From Acidimicrobiaceae bacterium (GTDB lineage Bacteria > Actinomycetota > Acidimicrobiia > Acidimicrobiales > JAUTXP01): 47,372 nt of DNA. The notes below the pieces were generated by a model. That model was not told the DNA's origin. It saw nothing but the letters and a program-made list of their open reading frames with translations, and made no database searches. Both the position numbers and the translations under genes were made by a program. Positions 7,570 to 15,178 of the stretch are shown here, in pieces. Each line of letters starts with the position of its first letter. Position 1 is the stretch's first letter. The stretch is from positions 1 to 47,372 of the forward strand of contig JAUTXP010000038.1 in NCBI GenBank assembly GCA_030837965.1, written 5' to 3'.

Positions 7570-8951
7570 ACCGCCCGGGTCACGGGCATGCTGCCCGCCT
7601 CTCCGTTGACCCAGCCTCCCACCACGGCCGAGAACATGCCCGCGCCGCCGCCCGCATGCACGATCAACAGCCCGTCGTCCCTGAACTTCGGCAACGACGC
7701 GCCGCCGAAGGCTTGGGGCACACCCTCGGCGATGCCGCCCGCGCCCTGCACCAGCTCGGCCCCGTCGAACGTGAGCAGCTCCAACAGTCGCGACCGCAGC
7801 ATCGCCTTCGACCACCCCGCGTCTCTGAACACGCGGGCGTGCTCGGGCGACACGATGAGCACGGCGTCGAAGGCCACCACCAGCTTGGGATGGGCCACAG
7901 CGCGCAGCCCCAAGGCCAGCGACCGGGCCAGCGACTCGGGCTCTCGCGACAACTGGTCGACCACGCCACGCACGCCGTCGGCTGCGAACAACGTCACCGC
8001 TGACGCGCCCGACGCACCCGAACCCACGGCCACACCCCGCTCCGCGGCCAGCGGCTCCCACGGCGAGCCGGCCTCGTCCTCGGCGAAGCAGAACGTGTAC
8101 TTGCCAGGCTGGCCAAGCGTGGCCCTGTCCACCTCGCCCGGCCTACCGCCCCCAACGTTGCGGATCACCAGTTGCAGAGCCCGCCCGATGGTGGCGTTGG
8201 CCCGGTTGCCCTGCCCCAGGCAGTTGACCCCCGAGTTCATCCCGATGCGCGTGGCCACGGGCCCGTTCACGATCACCATGGGCCCGGCGAAGTACGTGGT
8301 GGCCAGCAGCCCGTGGGCGTTGAACTCCGACGTGCATGCGGCCTCCACCGCGGCCAGCACGACCGGCAGGTACTCGGGCTTGCACCCGGCCAGCACGGCG
8401 TTGACCGCCACCTTCTCCACCGTGCACTCGACCAGGTCGGGCGGGACCACGGCGACCACTTCGTCGGCCGCCCGCGTCGTCCCGGCCAGCATCCGCAGCA
8501 CCCGGCCCTCGGTGGGCGCCACCACCGGCAGCCCGTCCGTCCAGCCCCGGTCGAACATGGCCTCGGCCTCATCCTCCAACGCGGCCACGTCCACTCGCCG
8601 GGAGCGCAGGGTCGACGCGCCGAAGCGCACGGCAAGCTGGTCGGCCACCGCGGGCTCCACCGCACGCGACCCGCACCCAGGCCGGTAGTCGGGAAGCTCG
8701 CGGCCCAAGTCCGGCATGTCGAAGAACGACCGCCACGCGTCTCGCGACCACCCGACCATCCGGTCCACCTCGACACCGTCCGAGAACCGCACGACGGTGG
8801 GCACGGTGTCGACGCCGAGCCGAAACGAAGCCACCAGGCCGTCGTCGTCGTCCTCGTCGAGGACGGTGGCGGGCAACGACGACAGGAGCGGGCGGATCAG
8901 CGCGCACGTGGGGCACTCGCCGTTCACGACGACGTAGGCCCCGTCGTTCAT
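7560..8951 (-). CDS. Thioredoxin-fold N-terminal domain plus large conserved domain; partner of the UGSC selenoprotein
   Basis: A 463-residue protein. Residues 1-75 resemble a thioredoxin fold with Cys13-Pro-Thr-Cys16 and a cis-proline-like TVPTVV. The rest is a conserved domain beginning EAMFDRGWTDGLPVVAPTEGRV, with CTVEKVAVNAVLAGCKPEYLPVV, GMNSGVNCLGQGNRANATIGRA and HAGGGAGMFSAVVGGW. I recall this domain in bacterial hypothetical proteins but know no reaction for it. It overlaps the upstream hydrolase by ATGA (8948-8951) and its stop touches the selenoprotein start region. That tight coupling suggests it works with the selenoprotein, perhaps as an electron donor or second redox subunit (inference). 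Confidence 0.8.
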   Translation of the reverse strand: MNDGAYVVVNGECPTCALIRPLLSSLPATVLDEDDDDGLVASFRLGVDTVPTVVRFSDGVEVDRMVGWSRDAWRSFFDMPDLGRELPDYRPGCGSRAVEPAVADQLAVRFGASTLRSRRVDVAALEDEAEAMFDRGWTDGLPVVAPTEGRVLRMLAGTTRAADEVVAVVPPDLVECTVEKVAVNAVLAGCKPEYLPVVLAAVEAACTSEFNAHGLLATTYFAGPMVIVNGPVATRIGMNSGVNCLGQGNRANATIGRALQLVIRNVGGGRPGEVDRATLGQPGKYTFCFAEDEAGSPWEPLAAERGVAVGSGASGASAVTLFAADGVRGVVDQLSREPESLARSLALGLRAVAHPKLVVAFDAVLIVSPEHARVFRDAGWSKAMLRSRLLELLTFDGAELVQGAGGIAEGVPQAFGGASLPKFRDDGLLIVHAGGGAGMFSAVVGGWVNGEAGSMPVTRAVGT

Positions 8952-9808
8952 GCCCGCAGGAAGTCCAGCACCATGCGGTTGACGACCGCGGGCTGCTCCA
9001 AGTGGAGGAAGTGGCCCACACCCTCGACGAGCACGGTGTCCGGGTACGAGCCGTTGGGACCGGCGATCAAGTCAGGCCCGATGCACCTGTCATTGGCGCC
9101 GTGCAGGTAGAGCAGCGGCTGCGGCGGCTTCGACGCGGCGGCGGCCTGCTCGGCGGCCAAGGCCGGGTCGACCTCCCCCGAGATCAAGGCGCGGTAGTAG
9201 CCCAGCGCCGCGGTCATGTTCTCCGGCGACCGCAACGCGTCGCGGGCGTGGGCCACGTGCTCGGTGCCGTCGAAGCCAGGCGACCAGTCGGCCCACAGTC
9301 GAGCCAAGAAGTCGAGGTCGTTCATGCCCACCACCGCCTCGGCCAGCGGTAGCTGGAAGAAGAACATGTAGAAGCTGCGCTTCAACTGGTCGTAGTCCAA
9401 GAAGAGCCCGCCCAGCGCGTGCGGCGGCGGCACGGCCATGGTCACCACCCGCGACCACATGTCGAGCCCACCGAACGCGGCCGCGCCATAGGCCGCCATC
9501 GCCCCCCAGTCGTGCCCGATGAGCACAGCCCGCCCGTCGCCGCCCAAGGCGCCGTGCAGCGCGTGGGCGTCGGCCACTAGCGCGCCGGCCTGGTAGCGGC
9601 CATCGGCGGGCACGTCGGTGGGGGCGTATCCCCGCATGAAGGGAGCCACGGCCCGGTACCCGTCGGCGGCCAAGTCGGACAAAAGGTGCTGCCACGTCCA
9701 GGCCGAGTCGGGAAAGCCATGCAGCAGGAGGGCCAAAGGGCCATCGGACGGGCCTTCGGCCAACCAGGCGAAGTCGATCCCGTTGGCGTGCACCGTCCCT
9801 TGTTCCAT
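8948..9808 (-). CDS. Alpha/beta hydrolase, epoxide-hydrolase/dehalogenase-like
   Basis: A 286-residue alpha/beta hydrolase. HGFPDSAWTW is the oxyanion segment. IGHDWGA carries an aspartate nucleophile (Asp100), as in epoxide hydrolases and haloalkane dehalogenases rather than serine esterases. GVGHFLHLEQP carries the catalytic His. The start chosen is the ATG at 9808; an in-frame start at 9847 would add 13 residues that look non-coding. First gene of the operon ending in the UGSC selenoprotein, and it diverges from pilT across 77 bp. Confidence 0.88.
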   Translation of the reverse strand: MEQGTVHANGIDFAWLAEGPSDGPLALLLHGFPDSAWTWQHLLSDLAADGYRAVAPFMRGYAPTDVPADGRYQAGALVADAHALHGALGGDGRAVLIGHDWGAMAAYGAAAFGGLDMWSRVVTMAVPPPHALGGLFLDYDQLKRSFYMFFFQLPLAEAVVGMNDLDFLARLWADWSPGFDGTEHVAHARDALRSPENMTAALGYYRALISGEVDPALAAEQAAAASKPPQPLLYLHGANDRCIGPDLIAGPNGSYPDTVLVEGVGHFLHLEQPAVVNRMVLDFLRA

Positions 9809-9885
9809 GGCCAACGAGCCTACGACCTGGTCCCTCGGCCAAACCACGGCTCAAACCACAGTGCGCGCGTGCCGAGACAACCCTT

Positions 9886-10992
9886 ATGGCCCACGAATGG
9901 CTCGATCGGCTTCTCCGCGGGATGGAGGCCGCGGAGGCGTCAGACCTGCATATCAAGGCGGGCTCCCCGCCGCGGGTCCGAGTCCACGGCGGCCTGCGCA
10001 AGCTCGACGGCGAGGACATGATCACCAACGAGGTCGCGGCCCAGATGGCGGGCGCCATCATGCGGCCCGACGTGGCCGCCATGTTCGCCGACCGCAACGA
10101 GGCCGACTTCGCCTACGCCATCCCCGGGTTCGGCCGCTTCCGCGTGAACGTGTTTCGCCAGCGCGGCTCCGTCGCCATGATCTTCCGCAGGGTGCGCACG
10201 TCGGCGGCCAGCTTCGACGAGCTGGGCCTGCCCGAGGTGGTGGCCCGCCTGTCCAATGAGCAGCGGGGCCTGGTGCTCGTCACCGGCCCGACGGGCTCGG
10301 GCAAGACCACGACCCTCGCGGCCATGATCGACCACATCAACCGCACCCGCGAGGTCCACATCGTCACCATCGAGGACCCCATCGAGGTCCTCCACAAGGA
10401 CAACATGGCCGAGATCAACCAGCGCGAGATCGGCTTCGACACCAACGACTTCGCCTCTGCCATGCGCGCCGCCATGCGCCAGGACCCGGACGTGATCCTC
10501 GTCGGCGAGATGCGCGACCAGGAGACGGTCGCGGCGGCCCTGTCCGCGGCCGAGACCGGGCACCTCGTCTTCTCGACCCTGCACACCATCGACGCGCCTG
10601 AGACGGTCAACCGGATCGTGGACTTCTTCCCGCCCCATCAGCAGAACCAGATTCGCGTGGCCCTGGCCGGGTCGCTGCGGGGGACGATCTGTCAGCGCCT
10701 CGTGCCCATGGCCGACGGCACCGGCCGGGTCGCGGCCCTCGAGGTCATGGTGGTGAACGGCCGGGTCCAGCAGTGCATCGTCGACCCGCAGCGCACGGGG
10801 GACATCCACGAGATCGTGGCCGACGGCGAGTACTACGGCATGCAGACGTTCGACCAGGCCTTGGTCAAGCTCTACGAAGAAGGCCGCATCGACCTGCGCG
10901 GGGCCATGATGGCCGCCTCCAATCCGCACGACTTGAAGGTCATGCTCCAGTCCCGCGGGCTGGTCGGCACCGGGGCCGCTGCGGGCCGGTAA
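9886..10992 (+). CDS. pilT: PilT-type secretion/retraction ATPase
   Basis: A 368-residue hexameric ATPase of the PilT/PilU type, which powers depolymerisation of type IV pili at the inner membrane. Visible are SDLHIKAGSPPRVRVHG (N-terminal PAS-like domain), Walker A GPTGSGKTT from residue 134, the Asp box IEDPIEVLH, Walker B VILVGEMRDQET and the His box LVFSTLHT. Length is normal. No pilB, pilC or pilin gene is adjacent, so it is an orphan here, as PilT often is in Actinobacteria. Confidence 0.93.
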   Translation: MAHEWLDRLLRGMEAAEASDLHIKAGSPPRVRVHGGLRKLDGEDMITNEVAAQMAGAIMRPDVAAMFADRNEADFAYAIPGFGRFRVNVFRQRGSVAMIFRRVRTSAASFDELGLPEVVARLSNEQRGLVLVTGPTGSGKTTTLAAMIDHINRTREVHIVTIEDPIEVLHKDNMAEINQREIGFDTNDFASAMRAAMRQDPDVILVGEMRDQETVAAALSAAETGHLVFSTLHTIDAPETVNRIVDFFPPHQQNQIRVALAGSLRGTICQRLVPMADGTGRVAALEVMVVNGRVQQCIVDPQRTGDIHEIVADGEYYGMQTFDQALVKLYEEGRIDLRGAMMAASNPHDLKVMLQSRGLVGTGAAAGR

Positions 10993-11091
10993 CGCGGTCG
11001 GCGTCAGGCCCGTCGTGACTTCGGTCACACGAAAAGGAACACGCGTCAGCGGTGGGTAACCTCGTCTTCACACCTCAGGGGGGGTCCTGCG

Positions 11092-11928
11092 CTGAAACTC
11101 ACCGTCTACGGCTGCAGGGGCTCGTGCCCCTGTCCGTGCGAAGCCAACCGACGCTACGGGGGCAACACCGCCTCCATCGCGGTCGAGGTTGACGGCGAGC
11201 CGCCCCTGCTTCTCGACCTCGGTACCGGCCTGCGCATGCTGGCCCAGACCCAGCCGCTGGACGGGTCGTTCCGGGGCTCGGCCCTCATCACCCACCTGCA
11301 CTGGGACCACGTGCAAGGGCTCCCGTTCTTCCCTCCCGTCGACCGGGTCGGCGCCCGCCTCGACGTGTACGGGCCCCGCCAGGAAGAGGGCACGCTGGCC
11401 GACGTGTTCGGCGACTTGATGCGCCCGCCGTACTTCCCCGTGCACTTCTCCGACCTGCGCGGCGACATCGTGTTTCACGACGTGGAGGACGACGACCTGG
11501 CCATCGGCAACGCCAAGGTCAAGGTCCGACCCGTGCCCCACTGCGGACCCACTGTCGGCTACCGGATCGAGTGGGACGGCGCCACCCTCGTCTACATCAG
11601 CGACCACCAGGCGCCGTACTCGTTGGAGGGCATCGCCGACAGCGTGCTCGAACTGTGCGACGGCGCAGACCTGTTGATCCACGACGCGCAGTACACGCCC
11701 GCTGAGTTCGAGCAGAAGGCCCACTGGGGCCACTGCACCATCGACTACGCGGTGCGGGTGGCCAAGGAGGCGGGCGTGCCCCGCATCTGCCTGTTCCACC
11801 ACGACCCCGCCCATTCCGACGATGACTTGGACCAGTTGTTGGCCGAGGCCCAGGCCCAGGGCGAGGCCCTCGGCGTCGACGTCATCTCGGCCTACGAAGG
11901 CTTGACCCTCACGCTCGGCACCGCCTAG
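11092..11928 (+). CDS. Metallo-beta-lactamase-fold hydrolase (CTG start)
   Basis: A 278-residue MBL-fold protein of the PhnP-like 'YGxRGSxPxP' group. It has KLTVYGCRGSCPCPCEANRRYGGNTAS at the very N-terminus (broken here only by description), the metal motif THLHWDHVQGLPFF, HCGPTVGYRI, ISDHQAPY and HDAQYTP. The family usually begins at 'M-K-(L/V)-T', which here falls exactly on CTG 11092, and AGGGGGG lies 7-8 bp upstream. No ATG, GTG or TTG exists in frame nearby; the first ATG is at 11236 and would remove the conserved motif. The substrate is unknown, possibly a cyclic nucleotide or phosphodiester. Confidence 0.85.
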   Translation: MKLTVYGCRGSCPCPCEANRRYGGNTASIAVEVDGEPPLLLDLGTGLRMLAQTQPLDGSFRGSALITHLHWDHVQGLPFFPPVDRVGARLDVYGPRQEEGTLADVFGDLMRPPYFPVHFSDLRGDIVFHDVEDDDLAIGNAKVKVRPVPHCGPTVGYRIEWDGATLVYISDHQAPYSLEGIADSVLELCDGADLLIHDAQYTPAEFEQKAHWGHCTIDYAVRVAKEAGVPRICLFHHDPAHSDDDLDQLLAEAQAQGEALGVDVISAYEGLTLTLGTA

Positions 11929-11939
11929 CAAGGGCCGTC

Positions 11940-12497
11940 GTGAGCGACCTCTCCGACCAGTCCGACCAGTCCGACGTCTCCGACCAGTCCGACGTCTCCG
12001 ACCTCGGTGCATCGGGCGCATCCGACTTCGACACCGCCCGCTTTCGACAGGTGCTCGGCCACTTCTGTACCGGGGTGGTGATCATCGCGGGCAGCCACGA
12101 CGGCGAGCCCGTCGGCCTCACCGTCCAGTCGTTCACGTCGCTTTCGTTGGAACCGCCGCTGGTGTCGTTCGCGGTCGGGCGCACCTCGTCGACGTGGCCC
12201 AGGCTGCGGGACGCGGGCACGTTCAGCGTGAACATCCTGGCCGAGGATCAAGAGGCGCTGTGCCGCACGTTCGCCACGTCGGGGGCCGACAAGTTCGCGG
12301 GCGTGGGCTGGCGGCCGGGCGCGTCGGGGGCGCCGCTGCTCGACGACGTGCTGGCCTGGCTCGAGTGCCGCATCGACATCGAGCACGACGCGGGCGACCA
12401 CATCCTCGTCATCGGCCGAGTCACCGGGCTCGACGTAGGCCGCGAGGGCAAGCCCCTCCTGTTCTACCGGGGCGGTTTCGGCCGCTTCGAGCTCTAA
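11940..12497 (+). CDS. Flavin reductase-like FMN-binding split-barrel protein
   Basis: A 185-residue flavin reductase family protein. RQVLGHFCTGVVII, GLTVQSFTSLSLEPPLVSFAV, RDAGTFSVNILAEDQEALCRTFA and the terminal RGGFGRFEL are standard motifs of the HpaC/flavin reductase domain. These enzymes supply reduced flavin to monooxygenases or act as flavoproteins. The first ~22 residues are an unrelated low-complexity stretch of Ser-Asp-X triplets encoded by 9-bp DNA repeats. The start is a GTG at 11940, 11 bp after the previous stop. Confidence 0.88.
   Translation: MSDLSDQSDQSDVSDQSDVSDLGASGASDFDTARFRQVLGHFCTGVVIIAGSHDGEPVGLTVQSFTSLSLEPPLVSFAVGRTSSTWPRLRDAGTFSVNILAEDQEALCRTFATSGADKFAGVGWRPGASGAPLLDDVLAWLECRIDIEHDAGDHILVIGRVTGLDVGREGKPLLFYRGGFGRFEL
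11943..12005 (+). repeat. Seven 9-bp tandem units encoding Ser-Asp-X
   Basis: The units AGCGACCTC, TCCGACCAG (x2), TCCGACGTC, TCCGACCAG, TCCGACGTC and TCCGACCTC follow directly after the GTG start of the flavin reductase. They give an acidic Ser-Asp-rich N-terminal tail. The alternation of CAG and GTC units points to recent duplication by slippage. Confidence 0.85.
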
Positions 12498-12513
12498 CCC
12501 CCCACCCCTCGAA

Positions 12514-12544
12514 CTTTTCCACAGCACCTGCTGCTGTGGAAAAG
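12514..12544. terminator. Dispersed hairpin, family 1, copy 1
   Basis: The arms CTTTTCCACAGCA and TGCTGTGGAAAAG are perfect (13 bp) around the loop CCTGC. It sits 16 bp after the flavin reductase stop. Related copies lie at 14560, 21368 and 46782. No U-tract follows the stem. Each arm contains TTTTCCACA, which fits the loose DnaA-box consensus TTWTNCACA. Confidence 0.65.
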
Positions 12545-12731
12545 CGCGCGTTTTAGTCCGAGGGCGGTTGCGTCGATGGCAAGAGACGAGGTGACGACGG
12601 GTCGGCGCGCGTCCAAACCCGGACATGCGGTGGCCATACGGACAAAGCCGCCGCAGGAAGCGTCCCACGGTCGGCGAAGGGTGTGGCAGGGGTGTTACTA
12701 CTACTCGCGCTGGGATGCGATGGAGTGTGTG

Positions 12732-14552
12732 ATGGAACTGGAATCGCTGAACCAGTCTGAGGTCCTCCACCAGAGCACGGCAGACGTGGCCGTCTCGCGC
12801 GAGCGGGCCCGGCAGAGCCGACTGCGCACGCTGTTGTTCTTCCTGCTGCCCCTGGCCGTGTGGATGCTCATCCGACTGACGTCCGGCAATCCGGTGCATC
12901 CCGGCTTCCCGACCATCAGCGACGATTGGCGCCCGCTGCTGCCCGGCTTTCTTCTCATGGGCGTGCTGACCGCCTCGCTCATCATCCCGCTGCTTGCCGC
13001 GGGCCGCTCGCCCCACGTCCTGTACCGGCCCAGCGAGATCGACACGTCCTTCGCCGACGTGCGCGGCGCGGGCGTGGTCGTGGAGGAGGTCGTCAAGACC
13101 CTCAACCTGTTCTTGGCCCACAAGACGTTCAAGGAGCGCATGGGCGGCACGGCCCGTCGGGCCATCCTCTTCGAGGGCCCGCCCGGCACGGGCAAGACGT
13201 ACATGGCCAAGGCCATGGCCCGCGAGGCGGGGGTCCCGTTCCTGTTCGTGTCCTCGTCCGCGTTCCAGTCGATGTACTACGGCCAGACCAACCGCAAGAT
13301 CCGCAACTACTTCAAGTCCTTGCGCGCCTTCGCCCGCAAGGAGGGCGGGGCCATCGGCTTCATCGAGGAGATCGACGCCATCGGCGCGGCCCGCACCGGC
13401 ATGGGCTCGGCCACGTCACGCGAGGGTGTCAGCGGCGTCGTCAACGAGTTGCTCATCCAGCTCCAGTCGTTCGACTCGCCCACCCGCGGCATCAAGATGA
13501 AGGGCTGGTTCATCGACCAGCTCAACCAATGGCTCCCCACCGCTCACCAGTTGCGCAAGCCGGTGGCCGAGCCCGCCAACATCCTCGTGATTGGCGCCAC
13601 CAACCGGAAGGACGACCTCGACCCCGCGCTGCTGCGCCCGGGCCGGTTCGACCGCTCGATCTACTTCGACCTGCCGACCCGCGTCGGCCGCCGCGACATC
13701 ATCGACTACTACCTGGGCAAGAAGGCGCACGAGCCCGAGTTGGACGACGGCGAGACCAGGGACACCCTGGCGGCCATGACCTTCGGCTACTCGCCGGTGA
13801 TGATCGAGCACCTGCTCGACGAGGCCCTCGTGTGGGCCCTTCGCCGCGGCGGCGACCGCCTGTCGTGGCACGACATCCAGCAGGCCCGCATGACCGAGGA
13901 GCTGGGTCTCAAGCAGCCGGTGGAGTACACCGAGCCGGAGCGACGGGCCATCGCCACCCACGAAGCGGGCCACGCCACCGTGGCCTATCTGGTGGGCAAG
14001 GGCCGCAAGATGGAGGTGCTGTCGATCATCAAGCGGGGCGACTCGCTCGGCCTGTTGGCCCACTCGGAGTTGGAGGAGCGCTTCACCAACACCAAGTCCG
14101 AGATCGAGGCCCGCATCAAGATCGCACTGGGCGGGATGGTGGCCGAGGAGCTGTTCTTCGGCGAGTCGGGCACGGGCCCGGGCGGGGACTTGATGACGGC
14201 CACCGCCGCGGCCTGCTCCATGGTCGGCTCGCTGGGCATGGGCGGGTCGCTGCTGTCGCTGGAGGCGGCCCAGTCGCCGGGCGGGGCCAACATCGTGACC
14301 AAGGTGCTGGCCAACGACCAGGCGAGGGAGGCGGCCGAGGCCATCCTCGACGACGCCAAGGCCGAGGTCACGCGCGTGCTGAACGACAACCGGCACGTCA
14401 TCGAGGCCCTGCGCGACGCGCTGTTGGCCCAGGACGAGCTCATCGGCGAGGAGATCCTGGAGGTCATCCGCCAGGCCGAGGCCAAGACCATCGACCTGCG
14501 CTCGCTGACCGACCTGCTCGACCCGGACGACGCCACCACCCCCGACGCCTGA
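12732..14552 (+). CDS. FtsH-like membrane AAA+ zinc metalloprotease, divergent type
   Basis: A 606-residue membrane AAA protease: two close transmembrane segments (about residues 32-55 and 71-95), then the AAA domain with Walker A GPPGTGKT (149-156), a Walker B-like FIEEIDAI, and NPA-like LRPGRFDR. The M41 peptidase domain has HEAGH (410-414), with the third ligand Asp in GGDLMTATAA. It differs from classical FtsH in several ways. The periplasmic loop is very short, Walker B reads EEID instead of DEID, the pore loop is YYG in place of FVG, and an insertion of about 30 residues follows LQSF. GGAG precedes ATG 12732; upstream in-frame starts (12576, 12720) lack one. Presumably degrades membrane or short-lived proteins. 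Confidence 0.88.
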   Translation: MELESLNQSEVLHQSTADVAVSRERARQSRLRTLLFFLLPLAVWMLIRLTSGNPVHPGFPTISDDWRPLLPGFLLMGVLTASLIIPLLAAGRSPHVLYRPSEIDTSFADVRGAGVVVEEVVKTLNLFLAHKTFKERMGGTARRAILFEGPPGTGKTYMAKAMAREAGVPFLFVSSSAFQSMYYGQTNRKIRNYFKSLRAFARKEGGAIGFIEEIDAIGAARTGMGSATSREGVSGVVNELLIQLQSFDSPTRGIKMKGWFIDQLNQWLPTAHQLRKPVAEPANILVIGATNRKDDLDPALLRPGRFDRSIYFDLPTRVGRRDIIDYYLGKKAHEPELDDGETRDTLAAMTFGYSPVMIEHLLDEALVWALRRGGDRLSWHDIQQARMTEELGLKQPVEYTEPERRAIATHEAGHATVAYLVGKGRKMEVLSIIKRGDSLGLLAHSELEERFTNTKSEIEARIKIALGGMVAEELFFGESGTGPGGDLMTATAAACSMVGSLGMGGSLLSLEAAQSPGGANIVTKVLANDQAREAAEAILDDAKAEVTRVLNDNRHVIEALRDALLAQDELIGEEILEVIRQAEAKTIDLRSLTDLLDPDDATTPDA

Positions 14553-14559
14553 TCTCCAA

Positions 14560-14590
14560 CTTTTCCACAGCACCTGTTGCTGTGGAAAAG
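14560..14590. terminator. Dispersed hairpin, family 1, copy 2
   Basis: CTTTTCCACAGCA and TGCTGTGGAAAAG flank the loop CCTGT. It lies between the convergent stops of the FtsH gene (14552) and the Clp-N gene (14615), a bidirectional terminator position. Confidence 0.7.
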
Positions 14591-14614
14591 ATTCGGGGTT
14601 CGGGAGGTGGCGGG

Positions 14615-15178
14615 TTAGCGGCGGCGGGCGAACATGAGGCCGTAGAGGACTCTGCGTCGGCCCAAGGCCACGGCCGCCCTCGTCGTCTCCTCGATTCGCA
14701 CTTCCAGCCTGCGGGGCTTGGGCGCGTTGCGCCTGCGCAGGCTGCCGGGGTCCACGCCCAGCCCGATCAGGATGCGCAGGACGAACTCGTCCTCCACCTC
14801 CAACAAGGCGTTGAGCAGATGGCGGCCTTGCACCAGCGGCGAGCGGTCCTGGGTGGCCAGTCGAGCAGCCAGGCTGACGGTCCTGCGCAGTGCGGGCGAG
14901 AACACGGCCCGGTCGACCGACGGTCGGCGATGGCTCCACGCCTCGATGCGGGCGTGCAGGGCGTGCGGGGTCACGCCCGCGGCCGCTAACCGGTCGCGAA
15001 CGTCAGCGTCCTGGTCGACCAGCGCGGCGAGGAGGTGTTCCGTTCCGACCACCTCTTGCCCCGCCAGCCGCGCTTCGCGCTCAGCCGTGACGACGGCGCC
15101 ATGGGCGACGTCGCTGAACCGCTCATACTCGGCCGCAGGCACCCGTTCCCTCTCATCCGCCGTTCCCTCGTATGTCAT
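14615..15178 (-). CDS. Clp N-terminal (repeat) domain protein without AAA modules
   Basis: A 187-residue protein made of two Clp-N repeats: HGAVVTAEREARLAGQEVVGTEHLLAALV, and further on SLAARLATQDRSPLVQGRHLLNALLE (described, not full). In ClpA/ClpC this double repeat binds adaptors and substrates. Here it stands alone without ATPase domains, as in the ClpC-accessory proteins of Actinobacteria, and has a basic C-terminus. Its ATG at 15178 lies inside the end of the oligopeptidase gene (26-bp overlap), so the two are probably co-transcribed. Confidence 0.82.
   Translation of the reverse strand: MTYEGTADERERVPAAEYERFSDVAHGAVVTAEREARLAGQEVVGTEHLLAALVDQDADVRDRLAAAGVTPHALHARIEAWSHRRPSVDRAVFSPALRRTVSLAARLATQDRSPLVQGRHLLNALLEVEDEFVLRILIGLGVDPGSLRRRNAPKPRRLEVRIEETTRAAVALGRRRVLYGLMFARRR

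Noticed and set aside
12514-14590. Replication origin, because of several DnaA-box-like TTTTCCACA sequences
   Set aside because: They occur only as paired arms of hairpins at gene ends, not as a cluster, and no dnaA, dnaN or AT-rich region is present.
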